From contig CANRID010000005.1 in the NCBI GenBank assembly GCA_947630665.1, positions 1-64,000 of the forward strand: a stretch of DNA of 64,000 nt. The letters run 5' to 3'. A program made the translations under genes and the position numbers. This document shows, one piece after another, positions 18,381 through 27,399 of this stretch. Source of the stretch: an uncultured Bacteroidales bacterium (GTDB lineage: Bacteria; Bacteroidota; Bacteroidia; Bacteroidales; UBA932). The notes beneath the pieces are model-generated. The model had not been told where the DNA came from, did not search any database, and worked only from the letters and a program-made list of their open reading frames with translations. The first letter of the stretch is position 1. Every line of letters starts with the position of its first letter.

Positions 18381-18678
18381 TCAATATTGGTGTGAGATGT
18401 ATTTATCGATAAGCTTCATCCTATGTTCTTTGGTGAGTCCGCTGTGAACCCGCACCTTTGACTTGATGTCCGCGAATACTGCCTCAAGGCCGTTGTTTGT
18501 GTTGGGGATGATCCTGTCCCTGTAGTCGTAGAAGGTCCATAATCGGCTCATGTTCCTTTTTGGAGGGTAAGATACCGATGGTAGTTTTGGAACGCCACAA
18601 ACATTTCGGGTGTCCCAAAACACAACTTGATACGTTCGCTTGAACATAAATATTCAGGCACTGAAAATTATTACGCAC
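18381..18678 (-). pseudogene. transposase C-terminal remnant
   Basis: RDRIIPNTNNGLEAVFADIKSKVRVHSGLTKEHRMKLIDKYI, a DDE-transposase C-terminal style; no catalytic N-terminal part. Confidence 0.6.
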
Positions 18679-18716
18679 TCTACTTTTTAGCTCAATAATT
18701 AGTCCGTTTGAAAGAA

Positions 18717-18743
18717 GTTGGTCATAGGTCTGTTATGACCAAC
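18717..18743. repeat. 10-bp inverted repeat
   Basis: GTTGGTCATA-ggtctgt-TATGACCAAC. Confidence 0.85.
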
Positions 18744-18750
18744 AAATAAT

Positions 18751-18796
18751 GGTTGGCGTACTGGTTAGTTGGTCTGTTGTAACCAATAGGCCAACC
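18751..18796. repeat. nested inverted repeat
   Basis: GGTTGGC-gtac-TGGTTA ... TAACCA-atag-GCCAACC. Confidence 0.8.
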
Positions 18797-18806
18797 AATT
18801 TTAAAT

Positions 18807-18907
18807 TATACCCGACAGGGTGTGAAATATATATTAAAACAATTAAATTATACCCGATAAGGTGTAAAATAAAAAACTTTCATTATATTTGCACCCGATA
18901 GGGTATA
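18807..18907. promoter_or_regulatory. triple palindromic operator of the hipB operon, with TATATTTG -7 box
   Basis: TATACCCGACAGGGTGTGA, TATACCCGATAAGGTGTAA, GCACCCGATAGGGTATA; CCCGAYA cores at 18811, 18853, 18893. Confidence 0.85.
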
Positions 18908-18910
18908 GTT

Positions 18911-19135
18911 ATGTATATGGAGCAGACTACACTTTCAAAATATGTGAAGGCTATGCGTAAGCAATACAATCTTACGCAGGTGGAACTTTCCGAAAAATCG
19001 GGAGTAGGGTTGCGTCTTGTTCGTGAATTGGAGCAGGGCAAGCAGACTTTGCGCCTTGACAAGGTGAATCAGATATTGAATCTTTTTGGCAGTGAAGTAG
19101 GCGTTGTTCCTTTATCTAAAACCGATGAGCGATGA
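18911..19135 (+). CDS. HipB-like HTH antitoxin/regulator
   Basis: XRE-type HTH: LSKYVKAMRKQYNLTQVELSEKSGVGLRLVRELEQGKQTLRLDKVNQIL. Confidence 0.88.
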   Translation: MYMEQTTLSKYVKAMRKQYNLTQVELSEKSGVGLRLVRELEQGKQTLRLDKVNQILNLFGSEVGVVPLSKTDER

Positions 19136-19461
19136 AACAGGCTGTTGTATATTTACGTGGCATAAAGGCTGGCGTCTTGACAGAAGATGAGAACGGCTAC
19201 ACATTTGAGTATGATGCTGATTATTTGGAATCTGTCGATGCCGAGTCGGTGAGTCTTACTTTACCGTTGAGTAACAAACCCTATCGGGATAAGGTGCTGT
19301 TCCCATTTTTCGATGGCTTGATTCCCGAAGGTTGGCTTTTGGATATTGCCGAGAAGAATTGGAAGATTGATGCTCGAGATCGTATGTCGTTGTTGCTTGC
19401 GTGTTGCAAGGATTGCATTGGTTCAGTAGGTGTTGAACCCGTAATCAATGAGGAGGAATAG
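19132..19461 (+). CDS. HipS-like protein (stand-alone HipA N-terminal subdomain 1)
   Basis: VYLRGIKAGVLTEDENGYTFEYDADYL...LSLPLS-type pattern ..FPFFDGLIPEGWLLDI; ATGA overlap with hipB. Confidence 0.85.
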   Translation: MKQAVVYLRGIKAGVLTEDENGYTFEYDADYLESVDAESVSLTLPLSNKPYRDKVLFPFFDGLIPEGWLLDIAEKNWKIDARDRMSLLLACCKDCIGSVGVEPVINEEE

Positions 19462-19464
19462 CGT

Positions 19465-20406
19465 ATGGCAAAGTGTCTATATTGTTACAAGGAGTTGAAC
19501 GAGGGCGAAAAGGATTTTCACAAGGCTTGTTCAAAAAAGATGTTCGGCACGCCGAGTGTTCCCGAATTGCCATACTCCCGCGAGAACCTGACTGATCTTG
19601 CCAAGCAGGTAATCCGCAGCCAGACGACATTGACAGGCGTTCAGGCGAAGTTGTCGCTCGATATAAACAAGGGTGGCAGGGACGAGACCGATCGTTTCAC
19701 TATTGTTGGTTTGTGGGGACGGTATATCCTAAAACCTCAAACCGACCGCTTTGCGCATCTGCCCGAATTGGAGGATTTGACGATGCACCTTGCGGAGCTT
19801 GCAAAATTGCAGGTTGTTCCTCATAGCCTTATCCGCTTTGCCGATGGGGAGTTGTGCTATATAACCCGACGTATTGATCGTACGGATAAAGGCGACAAAC
19901 TCCCGATGGAGGATATGTGCCAACTGACGGAGCGACTGACCGAACATAAATACAAAGGCTCGTATGAACAGATTGCAAAGGCGATACAGCGATTCTCTTC
20001 CGTTCCAAAGTTGGATATGGTGAACTATTGGGAGCAGGTGGTTTTCTCGTGGATAACGGGCAATGCCGATATGCACTTGAAAAACTTCTCGCTTTACAGC
20101 AAGGAGCAGGGGAAATATGTGCTTACGCCTGCATACGATATGCTCTCAACGGCGTTGATTATGTCCGAAGATACCGAGGAATTGGCACTGACCCTCAACG
20201 GCAAAAAACGCAAAATCAAAAAGGCAGATTTCATAACCTCAATACAAGCATCGGGGTTGGAGGATAAGATTATAGAAAACATCTTTAACAAATTTGCGAA
20301 AGCAAAAGAGAAATGGTTTGAGTTTATCGACCTGTCTTTCTTGCCAGATGAAATGAAAGAGGCATTCAAGACAATCATAGTCGAGAAGTCAAGCCTCTTG
20401 GCATAA
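19465..20406 (+). CDS. HipT/HipA-like kinase toxin with N-terminal Cys/His motif
   Basis: CLYCYKELNEGEKDFHKAC zinc-ribbon-like start; TLTGVQAKLSL, GNADMHLKNFS catalytic loop, LTPAYDMLST. Confidence 0.88.
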   Translation: MAKCLYCYKELNEGEKDFHKACSKKMFGTPSVPELPYSRENLTDLAKQVIRSQTTLTGVQAKLSLDINKGGRDETDRFTIVGLWGRYILKPQTDRFAHLPELEDLTMHLAELAKLQVVPHSLIRFADGELCYITRRIDRTDKGDKLPMEDMCQLTERLTEHKYKGSYEQIAKAIQRFSSVPKLDMVNYWEQVVFSWITGNADMHLKNFSLYSKEQGKYVLTPAYDMLSTALIMSEDTEELALTLNGKKRKIKKADFITSIQASGLEDKIIENIFNKFAKAKEKWFEFIDLSFLPDEMKEAFKTIIVEKSSLLA

Positions 20407-20612
20407 CAACGCAACACATAAATTTATGCAGAGAATTTTTTGTCTGAAAACCTTCGGCTTGAACGTGGAGGTATTGTCCCTCCGAGTTAACTTCTTGATG
20501 GGACTTTGCGAGTGAAGCGCACCGCAGATCTCTATCCTAAATTTTGAGAAAAACAAAAAATCCCAACTTCGATTGGAAATCAGGATTTTACGTTGTTTTG
20601 TTTTCTTTTCTG

Positions 20613-20685
20613 TGGTGCCACCGGGAATCGAACCAGGGACACAAGGATTTTCAGTCCTTTGCTCTACCAACTGAGCTATGGCACC
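20613..20685 (-). tRNA. tRNA-Phe (GAA)
   Basis: Reverse complement GGTGCCATAGCTCAGTTGGTAGAGCAAAGGACTGAAAATCCTTGTGTCCCTGGTTCGATTCCCGGTGGCACCA; anticodon GAA. Confidence 0.95.
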
Positions 20686-20979
20686 TTTTTATTTTCCAGA
20701 CACGGACACGTATTAGATCGTCCCGTTTTGGGATTGCAAATATAGACATTATTTTTTTCACTCCAAATTTTTGGGAGGTTTTTAAGGGAAAATTTCTCCG
20801 GGAGTCACAGACAAACGATTTTATAAATTTCTTTCGTATCTTCGCTGCGTATTGTATGGAAACATACTGTCGGCAAAACCGATATCGCGCAGCGTGAACC
20901 ACCGGGTATCGCATCAATTATACGGGAACCAGGTCCGGCTGGCGGAGATATTCGCGTATAGCACCTGACTGTATATTGT

Positions 20980-23430
20980 ATGGAAACCCCTTTGGAAATA
21001 ATGTTCGTGTCGGTGATTCTTCCGCTGAAATTCCGTGGAGAAATAAGCTATACGGTACCTGCCGGGCTGTCGGGAAGAATAAAAACAGGCAGTCGGGTAA
21101 AAGTGGAATTCGGGAGAAAAATATATTTGGGAGTGGTAGAGAAGGTGGAATCGCATTCACAAATTACGGAATTGGCACACACTGCAGACGATACCTTCGC
21201 AAAACAATCTCCCCAATCGTTTAAAAACCAGACATCCGGCGAGCAAATCTTTTCCGGAAATACGGCCAAATCCGTACGGCTGAAAGAAATCCTGGCAGTA
21301 GAAGATCTTCCTGCGGTGGGAGAAAATGAAATCCGGCTATGGCACAAAATAGCTGAATATTATATGTGTACGGTGGGTGAGGTATTCAAAGCCGCCTATC
21401 CCGACAGGGTCATCCGCCAGGAATCGGTCAAAGCCCGCAAAACAGCAGAACAATTCTTCGAAGCCATCGGGAAACAAAGCCTTGACGAAAAATGGGAAAT
21501 TTTGCCGGAATCGGAATCGGAATCAAAATCGGAACCGGAGCCAACCTCTGGAACGGGAACGAGGCTGAAACCCGAATCCGAACCGATACCGGAGCCAGCC
21601 TCCGGGACGAGAACGGGGCTGAAACCCGAATCCGAACCGATACCGGAGCCAGCCTCCGGAATGGGAACGAGGCTAAAATCCGAATCGATACCGGAACCGG
21701 GACAGGAAGTCGGAGACGAACCAGCGGAACGGAACAAAACAGCGCGGGAGCCGGTCCTTTCCACGGCCCAGCAGGAAGCTTTTGAACAAATCGGAAAGTC
21801 GTTCCGGGAGTCGGGAAAACCGGTTCTATTGCAAGGCGTTACGGGCTCAGGAAAAACAGAAATCTATATCCGGCTGGGCCTGGAACAATTGCGCCGGGGT
21901 CAGAACGTGCTGTATATGGTGCCGGAAATAGCCGTCAGCAAACAGCTCCAACTGCGTCTGAAAAAAGTTTTCGGAGAGCGGCTGCTGACGTTCCACTCCA
22001 AACAGACTCTTGCCGAAAAATCCAGAATACACAAAATCCTGTCGGGACAACAGGAAAAAGCGGAAGGCTCCAACGATGCCGTCATCGTACTCGGAACCCG
22101 GTCGGCATTGTTCCTGCCATATAAAAAACTGGGACTGATAGTCGTAGATGAGGAACACGATTCCAGCTACAAACAGACCGAACCGGCACCGCGATACCAC
22201 GCAAGGGATACGGCCATCATGCTGGCGGCTCTCTTCGAGGCGCATATTATCCTGGGATCGGCCACCCCCTCTTTCGAGAGTGAATACAATTGTTCCATCG
22301 GGAGATTCGGCAAAGTCCGTCTGGAAGAAAAATATTACGGCGCCCGGGAACCGGAAGTGGAAATTATCGATACGCTATGGGCGTACAAAAGCCGGCAGAT
22401 GAAAGGGAGTTTTTCGCGGAAACTCATCAATGAAATCAAGGCGGAAATCGCGCGGGGCGGCCAGGTACTCGTATTCCGCAACCGTCGCTCCTATGCCCCC
22501 GCAGTGGAATGCACCGAATGCGGATGTATTCCCAAATGCCCTCATTGCAACGTATATCTGAGCTACCATAAATATGACAACACCCTGCGCTGCCATTATT
22601 GCGAATATACGGCCCGTTTCTCCGACATCTGTCCCTCATGTGGCCGGGATGCGCTCCGGTATAAAGGAACCGGCACGGAAAAATTGGAAGAAGAGCTGAA
22701 AGAGTTGTTTCCCGACAGCCGCATCGCCCGGTTCGATGCAGACGTAGCCAAAAGCAAACGTGCCGAGGAGCAGGTACTGAAAGACTTCGCCAAAGGGGAA
22801 ACGGACATTTTAGTAGGCACCCAGATGATCAGCAAAGGGTTCGATTTCGGCAATCTCAATCTGGTAGCCGTCATTCAGGCCGACACTATTTTAGGAATTC
22901 AGGATTTCCGGGGAGACGAAAGGGCGCTCCAACTGTTCAGTCAGCTGATGGGACGCACCGGCCGTCGCGGGAAACGGGGCAAACTGCTCATTCAGACCAA
23001 TCAAAAAGACCATCCGGTCCTGCTCCGTCTGCAGGAATCGGCCCGGCATCCGGCAACCCCGGAGAAGAACCGGCAGATACAGGCGCCTGCCGATGTTTCC
23101 GTCCCGATGGACAGGCTGCTGGCCGAGCGGAAAGAATTCAATTTTCCGCCATTCGTGCGGATGGTAAAAATCATCGTCAAACACCGCAACCCGGAAAAGC
23201 TCGATGAAATTTGCCGGCAAATCACCCAAAAGCTCGCGTCTCTCCCCTGTCGGGAATTTACCGGGCCTTTCGCCCCTCCTATCGACAAAGTCCGCGGAGA
23301 ATGGATCAAATGCTTTTATATAAAATACGCCCGCGACGCCCGGCTCGCCCAAAACAAAGCCCTGCTTATCCAGGCCCTCGAAACCCTCAAAGGCGCCGCT
23401 TCCGTGCTGTCGGATGTAGATCCGCTCTGA
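20980..23430 (+). CDS. priA: primosomal protein N' (replication restart helicase)
   Basis: VLLQGVTGSGKTEIYI, VVDEEHDSSYKQ, ILGSATPSFES, paired CxxC zinc motifs, QMISKGFDFGNL, MGRTGRRGKRG. Confidence 0.95.
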   Translation: METPLEIMFVSVILPLKFRGEISYTVPAGLSGRIKTGSRVKVEFGRKIYLGVVEKVESHSQITELAHTADDTFAKQSPQSFKNQTSGEQIFSGNTAKSVRLKEILAVEDLPAVGENEIRLWHKIAEYYMCTVGEVFKAAYPDRVIRQESVKARKTAEQFFEAIGKQSLDEKWEILPESESESKSEPEPTSGTGTRLKPESEPIPEPASGTRTGLKPESEPIPEPASGMGTRLKSESIPEPGQEVGDEPAERNKTAREPVLSTAQQEAFEQIGKSFRESGKPVLLQGVTGSGKTEIYIRLGLEQLRRGQNVLYMVPEIAVSKQLQLRLKKVFGERLLTFHSKQTLAEKSRIHKILSGQQEKAEGSNDAVIVLGTRSALFLPYKKLGLIVVDEEHDSSYKQTEPAPRYHARDTAIMLAALFEAHIILGSATPSFESEYNCSIGRFGKVRLEEKYYGAREPEVEIIDTLWAYKSRQMKGSFSRKLINEIKAEIARGGQVLVFRNRRSYAPAVECTECGCIPKCPHCNVYLSYHKYDNTLRCHYCEYTARFSDICPSCGRDALRYKGTGTEKLEEELKELFPDSRIARFDADVAKSKRAEEQVLKDFAKGETDILVGTQMISKGFDFGNLNLVAVIQADTILGIQDFRGDERALQLFSQLMGRTGRRGKRGKLLIQTNQKDHPVLLRLQESARHPATPEKNRQIQAPADVSVPMDRLLAERKEFNFPPFVRMVKIIVKHRNPEKLDEICRQITQKLASLPCREFTGPFAPPIDKVRGEWIKCFYIKYARDARLAQNKALLIQALETLKGAASVLSDVDPL
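21547..21700 (+). repeat. 54-bp tandem repeat (18 aa) inside priA
   Basis: CTGAAACCCGAATCCGAACCGATACCGGAGCCAGCCTCC... starts at 21565, 21619, and a shorter variant at 21673. Confidence 0.88.
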
Positions 23431-23498
23431 TAGAAGAAAAAACGACCTCCGGGAAGAAGAAACGACCTCCGGGCCGGGTGCCGGATCAGGGAATCGTA

Positions 23499-24443
23499 CT
23501 AAAAGGTGAAATTCACCCCCACCACTACGCGGATGCTGCGGGGAACCAGTTCGAACGTAACGGGAGAAGTACCTACGGCCTCCCCATCTATTTCGATGCG
23601 GGTATCGGGGATGGTCCGGATTTCGATTTTTTTTGCCTGAGTGAAAAGCACTTTGGGCATCGTATAAATATTTCCCGAGTAGAGCAATTTGAAATTCCGG
23701 ATGACCCGGAACTTAGACATTTTTTTAATGATCGTCAAATCCAGCAGTCCGTCATCGAAAGAAGCGTTGGGCGTCTGGATCATACCGCCTCCGTTGTATT
23801 TTCCGATCCCCACGGCCCCGGAAAAGACCATCCCCTCGTAGAACGGTTTCCCGTCGGTGAAGATACTGAAATACTGCGATCTGAACCCGATAAACGTATT
23901 GAAGGCGCTGCGCAGATACAAGGACCGGCCGTATTTACCCTCGTCTTTCAAATGATTGTATTTGAGATTCACCACCGCATCGTATCCTAATCCCGCCACA
24001 TTGGCCATATAACGCGTATGCCGGACCCGGGTCTCGTAAAACTGCACTTTCCCCACATCCTGCAATACCGTACGTTTCTCCACCATGGATCGTACCGCCT
24101 CGGAATAGGTCTTGGAAATGCCGAACATCCTGATCCAATCGTTTCCCGTTCCGGCAGGAATTACGGCCAAGGAAATCTCCGTAGTAGGTACGGCCTTCTG
24201 GATGAAAATCCCGTTCACCACCTCATGGATGGTTCCATCTCCCCCTACGGCCACGATATTCCGGTAGCCGTCGTTAATCGCCTTCACGGTCAGCTCGATG
24301 GCATGATACTTATGCTCGGTGAACAAACAGGTAAAGACGAGTCCGCTGTTATACATCTGATTGGATATAATAGGCCAGTCTTTCAAACCCCTGCCGCTTC
24401 CGGCCTTGGGATTTACAATCACCATCCAGGTGCAATTTTCCAT
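23499..24443 (-). CDS. diacylglycerol/lipid kinase family protein (YegS/DagK-like)
   Basis: VNPKAGSGRG, VGGDGTIHEVVNGI, PAGTGNDWIRMF. Confidence 0.9.
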   Translation of the reverse strand: MENCTWMVIVNPKAGSGRGLKDWPIISNQMYNSGLVFTCLFTEHKYHAIELTVKAINDGYRNIVAVGGDGTIHEVVNGIFIQKAVPTTEISLAVIPAGTGNDWIRMFGISKTYSEAVRSMVEKRTVLQDVGKVQFYETRVRHTRYMANVAGLGYDAVVNLKYNHLKDEGKYGRSLYLRSAFNTFIGFRSQYFSIFTDGKPFYEGMVFSGAVGIGKYNGGGMIQTPNASFDDGLLDLTIIKKMSKFRVIRNFKLLYSGNIYTMPKVLFTQAKKIEIRTIPDTRIEIDGEAVGTSPVTFELVPRSIRVVVGVNFTF

Positions 24444-24580
24444 TCTCGTTACGATAAATTGTTGAAAAATTTATACCGGGCAAATGTAATAAATTCTATT
24501 TGCTTTAAAAAGATTTAGTAACTTTGCATGTTATGCTTCTCTTAAAGAGCATTCAGTGTTTATTGAAAAATAGGTTATTT

Positions 24581-25423
24581 ATGGGAAAAGTCATAGCCAT
24601 CGCCAATCAAAAAGGAGGAGTAGGTAAAACCACTACGGCCATCAATCTTGCCGCTTCGCTGGCCGTTCTGGAAAAAAACACGCTGCTGATCGATGCCGAT
24701 CCGCAGGCCAACACTACCTCCGGGCTCAATTTCGATCCCGATTCCAACTCCAAAAGCACTTTATATGAAGTCCTTATCGGGCAGAAAAACATCAACGACA
24801 TCATTCTGGACACCGATATCAAGAACCTGCAAATCGTTCCGTCACATATCAACTTAGTAGGAGCCGAAATAGAAATGCTCAATATGGAAGAGCGGGAATC
24901 GGTACTCAAACAAGCCATCGGGGAACTCAAAAAACAATACGAATACATTATCATAGACTGTTCCCCTTCGCTGGGACTTATCACCATCAATGCTCTGACA
25001 GCCGCCGATTCGATCATCATTCCGGTACAATGCGAATTCTTTGCGTTGGAGGGACTTGGCAAGCTACTCAATACCATTAAGTTAGTTCAGACCCGTCTCA
25101 ATCCTACATTAGAAATCGAAGGATTCCTCCTTACCATGTACGATGCCCGGCTCCGGCTGGCCAACCAGGTGGTGGAAGAAGTAAGGCACCATTTCGGCAA
25201 CATGGTTTTCCAGACCGTTATCCAGAGGAACGTCAGACTTAGTGAAGCCCCCAGCCACGGGAAGCCGGTCATTTTGTACGATGCCCTGTCCAACGGTTCC
25301 AACAATTACCTGAACCTGGCAAAAGAAATATTAACCAAAAACGAAAACATCCCCGGCATGGAAAAAGAGAGGGAAAAACCGGGAAAGACGAAAGCCGCCG
25401 GCCGGAAGAAAAGCGAAAAATAA
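24581..25423 (+). CDS. parA: chromosome partitioning ATPase ParA/Soj
   Basis: [36 protein letters not shown]; start MGKVIAIA within ORF 24524. Confidence 0.95.
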   Translation: MGKVIAIANQKGGVGKTTTAINLAASLAVLEKNTLLIDADPQANTTSGLNFDPDSNSKSTLYEVLIGQKNINDIILDTDIKNLQIVPSHINLVGAEIEMLNMEERESVLKQAIGELKKQYEYIIIDCSPSLGLITINALTAADSIIIPVQCEFFALEGLGKLLNTIKLVQTRLNPTLEIEGFLLTMYDARLRLANQVVEEVRHHFGNMVFQTVIQRNVRLSEAPSHGKPVILYDALSNGSNNYLNLAKEILTKNENIPGMEKEREKPGKTKAAGRKKSEK

Positions 25424-25456
25424 CCTGATAACAAAGAATAAATCGGATAGCAATTT

Positions 25457-26362
25457 ATGGCTAAAAAATTACAAACGGGATTGGGAAAGGGATTAGGAGC
25501 GCTGATTTCCGACATCAACGCCATCCAGCAAAACAGCGGCAGGAAACTGCAGCACGAAACCGCTTCTCCGCTGGTAGCCACTGCGGAGATAGAAATAGAG
25601 AAAATCGAACCCAATCCGTACCAGCCCCGTACGGAATTCAACCGGGAAGCCATCGAAGAGCTGGCGCAATCCATCCGGCTGCTGGGACTCATCCAGCCCA
25701 TTACCGTACGGCCGATACCCGGAAACCGCTATCAGATCATCAGCGGAGAACGCCGGTTCCGTGCGTCCCAGATGGCGGGGCTGAAAAGCATTCCCGCCTA
25801 TATCCGCAAAACCGATGATCAGGGCATGCTGGAAATGGCTATCGTAGAAAATATCCAACGCGAAGACCTGGATTCCATCGAAGTAGCCCTGAGTTTCCAG
25901 CGCCTGATAGAAGAATGCCACCTCACCCAGGAAGCCATGGCGGAACGGGTAGGCAAAAAACGGGCGACAGTCACCAATTATCTGCGGCTGCTCCGGCTTC
26001 CGGCGGAAATCCAGTTCGCTATCCGGGCCAAAAAAATCAGCATGGGACATGCCAAATCCCTGCTGTCCGTCGAGGACCCCCGGATCCAGCTCAAGTTAGC
26101 CGACCAGATCATCGCCCAGGATCTGTCCGTCAGACAAACGGAAACAAAAATCCAAAGGCTGAAAAACGGCAAGAAAGAAAAGAAAGAAACGATAGAGCTT
26201 CCCGACAATTATTTTAAAGTAATCGAAATCATAGGAAAATACTTCAACAACAATGTAAATATCAAACGAACCGAAAAAGGCTCGGGCGAACTCGTCATCC
26301 GGTTCTCTTCCGATAAGGAAATGGAAGAATTTTTAGGAGCCCTCGAAAAAAGCGACCTGTAA
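25457..26362 (+). CDS. parB: chromosome partitioning protein ParB
   Basis: KIEPNPYQPRTEF, ISGERRFRASQMAGL, IVENIQREDLDSIE. Confidence 0.95.
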   Translation: MAKKLQTGLGKGLGALISDINAIQQNSGRKLQHETASPLVATAEIEIEKIEPNPYQPRTEFNREAIEELAQSIRLLGLIQPITVRPIPGNRYQIISGERRFRASQMAGLKSIPAYIRKTDDQGMLEMAIVENIQREDLDSIEVALSFQRLIEECHLTQEAMAERVGKKRATVTNYLRLLRLPAEIQFAIRAKKISMGHAKSLLSVEDPRIQLKLADQIIAQDLSVRQTETKIQRLKNGKKEKKETIELPDNYFKVIEIIGKYFNNNVNIKRTEKGSGELVIRFSSDKEMEEFLGALEKSDL

Positions 26363-26419
26363 CCTGCAAAAAATGCGATACGAAATTTTTAACCTTATAT
26401 CCCGATAGTAAACAGACCC

Positions 26420-27373
26420 GTGCGCGATATCTTCCTCATACTCGTCCTGCTTGCCTTACCCCTGTGTTCCGCCGCCCAATTCCGGAACAATAATGTCACG
26501 AACAATACTTTCCAGACCGTAACCATACCGGGGCAGCAGAGAAACGACCAGAATCAGAATCCCGACGAGACAGAAGAGGAAGAAGAGGTCATGCACACCA
26601 AGCCCGCTTTCACCATAGGACGGTATTTCCGCAGCTTAGCGCACAAAGACACCATGAACATCACGCCCATGTTCCTGGGTTCCATACTGCTCCCGGGTAC
26701 TTCGCAGATCTACAACCGGGAATACTGGAAATTACCCGTCATTTACGGAGGAATCGGCGCATTCATCGGAGCGGGAGTCGCCTGTAACATCAGCCATCAG
26801 CACAACGGCAAAAAAAGCACCGCCCGCCTACGAGACCTGATGTTTGCCGGAGCCGCCCTTACCTATTGGGGCAGTATTATGGACGGGGTGGTTAAATTCA
26901 AAAGCGTACAGAACCCCCTGCCGGCCAGAGCTTCCCTGTACTCCGCCCTGCTCCCCGGCTTAGGACAGGCATACAACGGAGACTATTGGAAAATTCCCAT
27001 ATTCTACGGCGGACTGGCCGTATGCGGTTATTGCTGGGGCATGAACCAGCAACAATACAAACGGTATAAAAATCTGTATATAGAAGCCGCCTCCCCCGAT
27101 TCCTCCTACGAAGGGCACCTCACCTTGGAAAACATCAAATGGTACCGCGACTCCTACCGGAGGTATCGGGACTATTCCATCATTGCCACCGCATTGGTAT
27201 ATGCGCTCAACATAGTGGATGCCAACGTATTCGCCCATTTCAACAATTTTGATATCAGCGACGATATAACCCTCAATGTAGAACCGGCGGTCATACAGCC
27301 CGTCACGACGGCTCCGGCAGCGGGCAACTACTACACGCAGGGGTTCGGACTCCAAATGAACCTGAAATTTTAA
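26420..27373 (+). CDS. DUF5683-like membrane protein downstream of parB
   Basis: LLPGTSQIYNREYWKLPVIYGGIG and LLPGLGQAYNGDYWKIPIFYGGLA repeats. Confidence 0.75.
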   Translation: MRDIFLILVLLALPLCSAAQFRNNNVTNNTFQTVTIPGQQRNDQNQNPDETEEEEEVMHTKPAFTIGRYFRSLAHKDTMNITPMFLGSILLPGTSQIYNREYWKLPVIYGGIGAFIGAGVACNISHQHNGKKSTARLRDLMFAGAALTYWGSIMDGVVKFKSVQNPLPARASLYSALLPGLGQAYNGDYWKIPIFYGGLAVCGYCWGMNQQQYKRYKNLYIEAASPDSSYEGHLTLENIKWYRDSYRRYRDYSIIATALVYALNIVDANVFAHFNNFDISDDITLNVEPAVIQPVTTAPAAGNYYTQGFGLQMNLKF

Positions 27374-27399
27374 AAACCTCAACAATAAAGATTACCGCA

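Noticed and set aside
23211-23990. 259-aa ORF overlapping the ends of priA and the lipid kinase
   Set aside because: Overlaps two well-supported genes, low-complexity Arg/Pro composition, no motif.
24581-26362. parS sites near parAB
   Set aside because: No convincing TGTTtCACGTGAAACA-like palindrome seen by eye in this segment; a genome-wide scan is needed.
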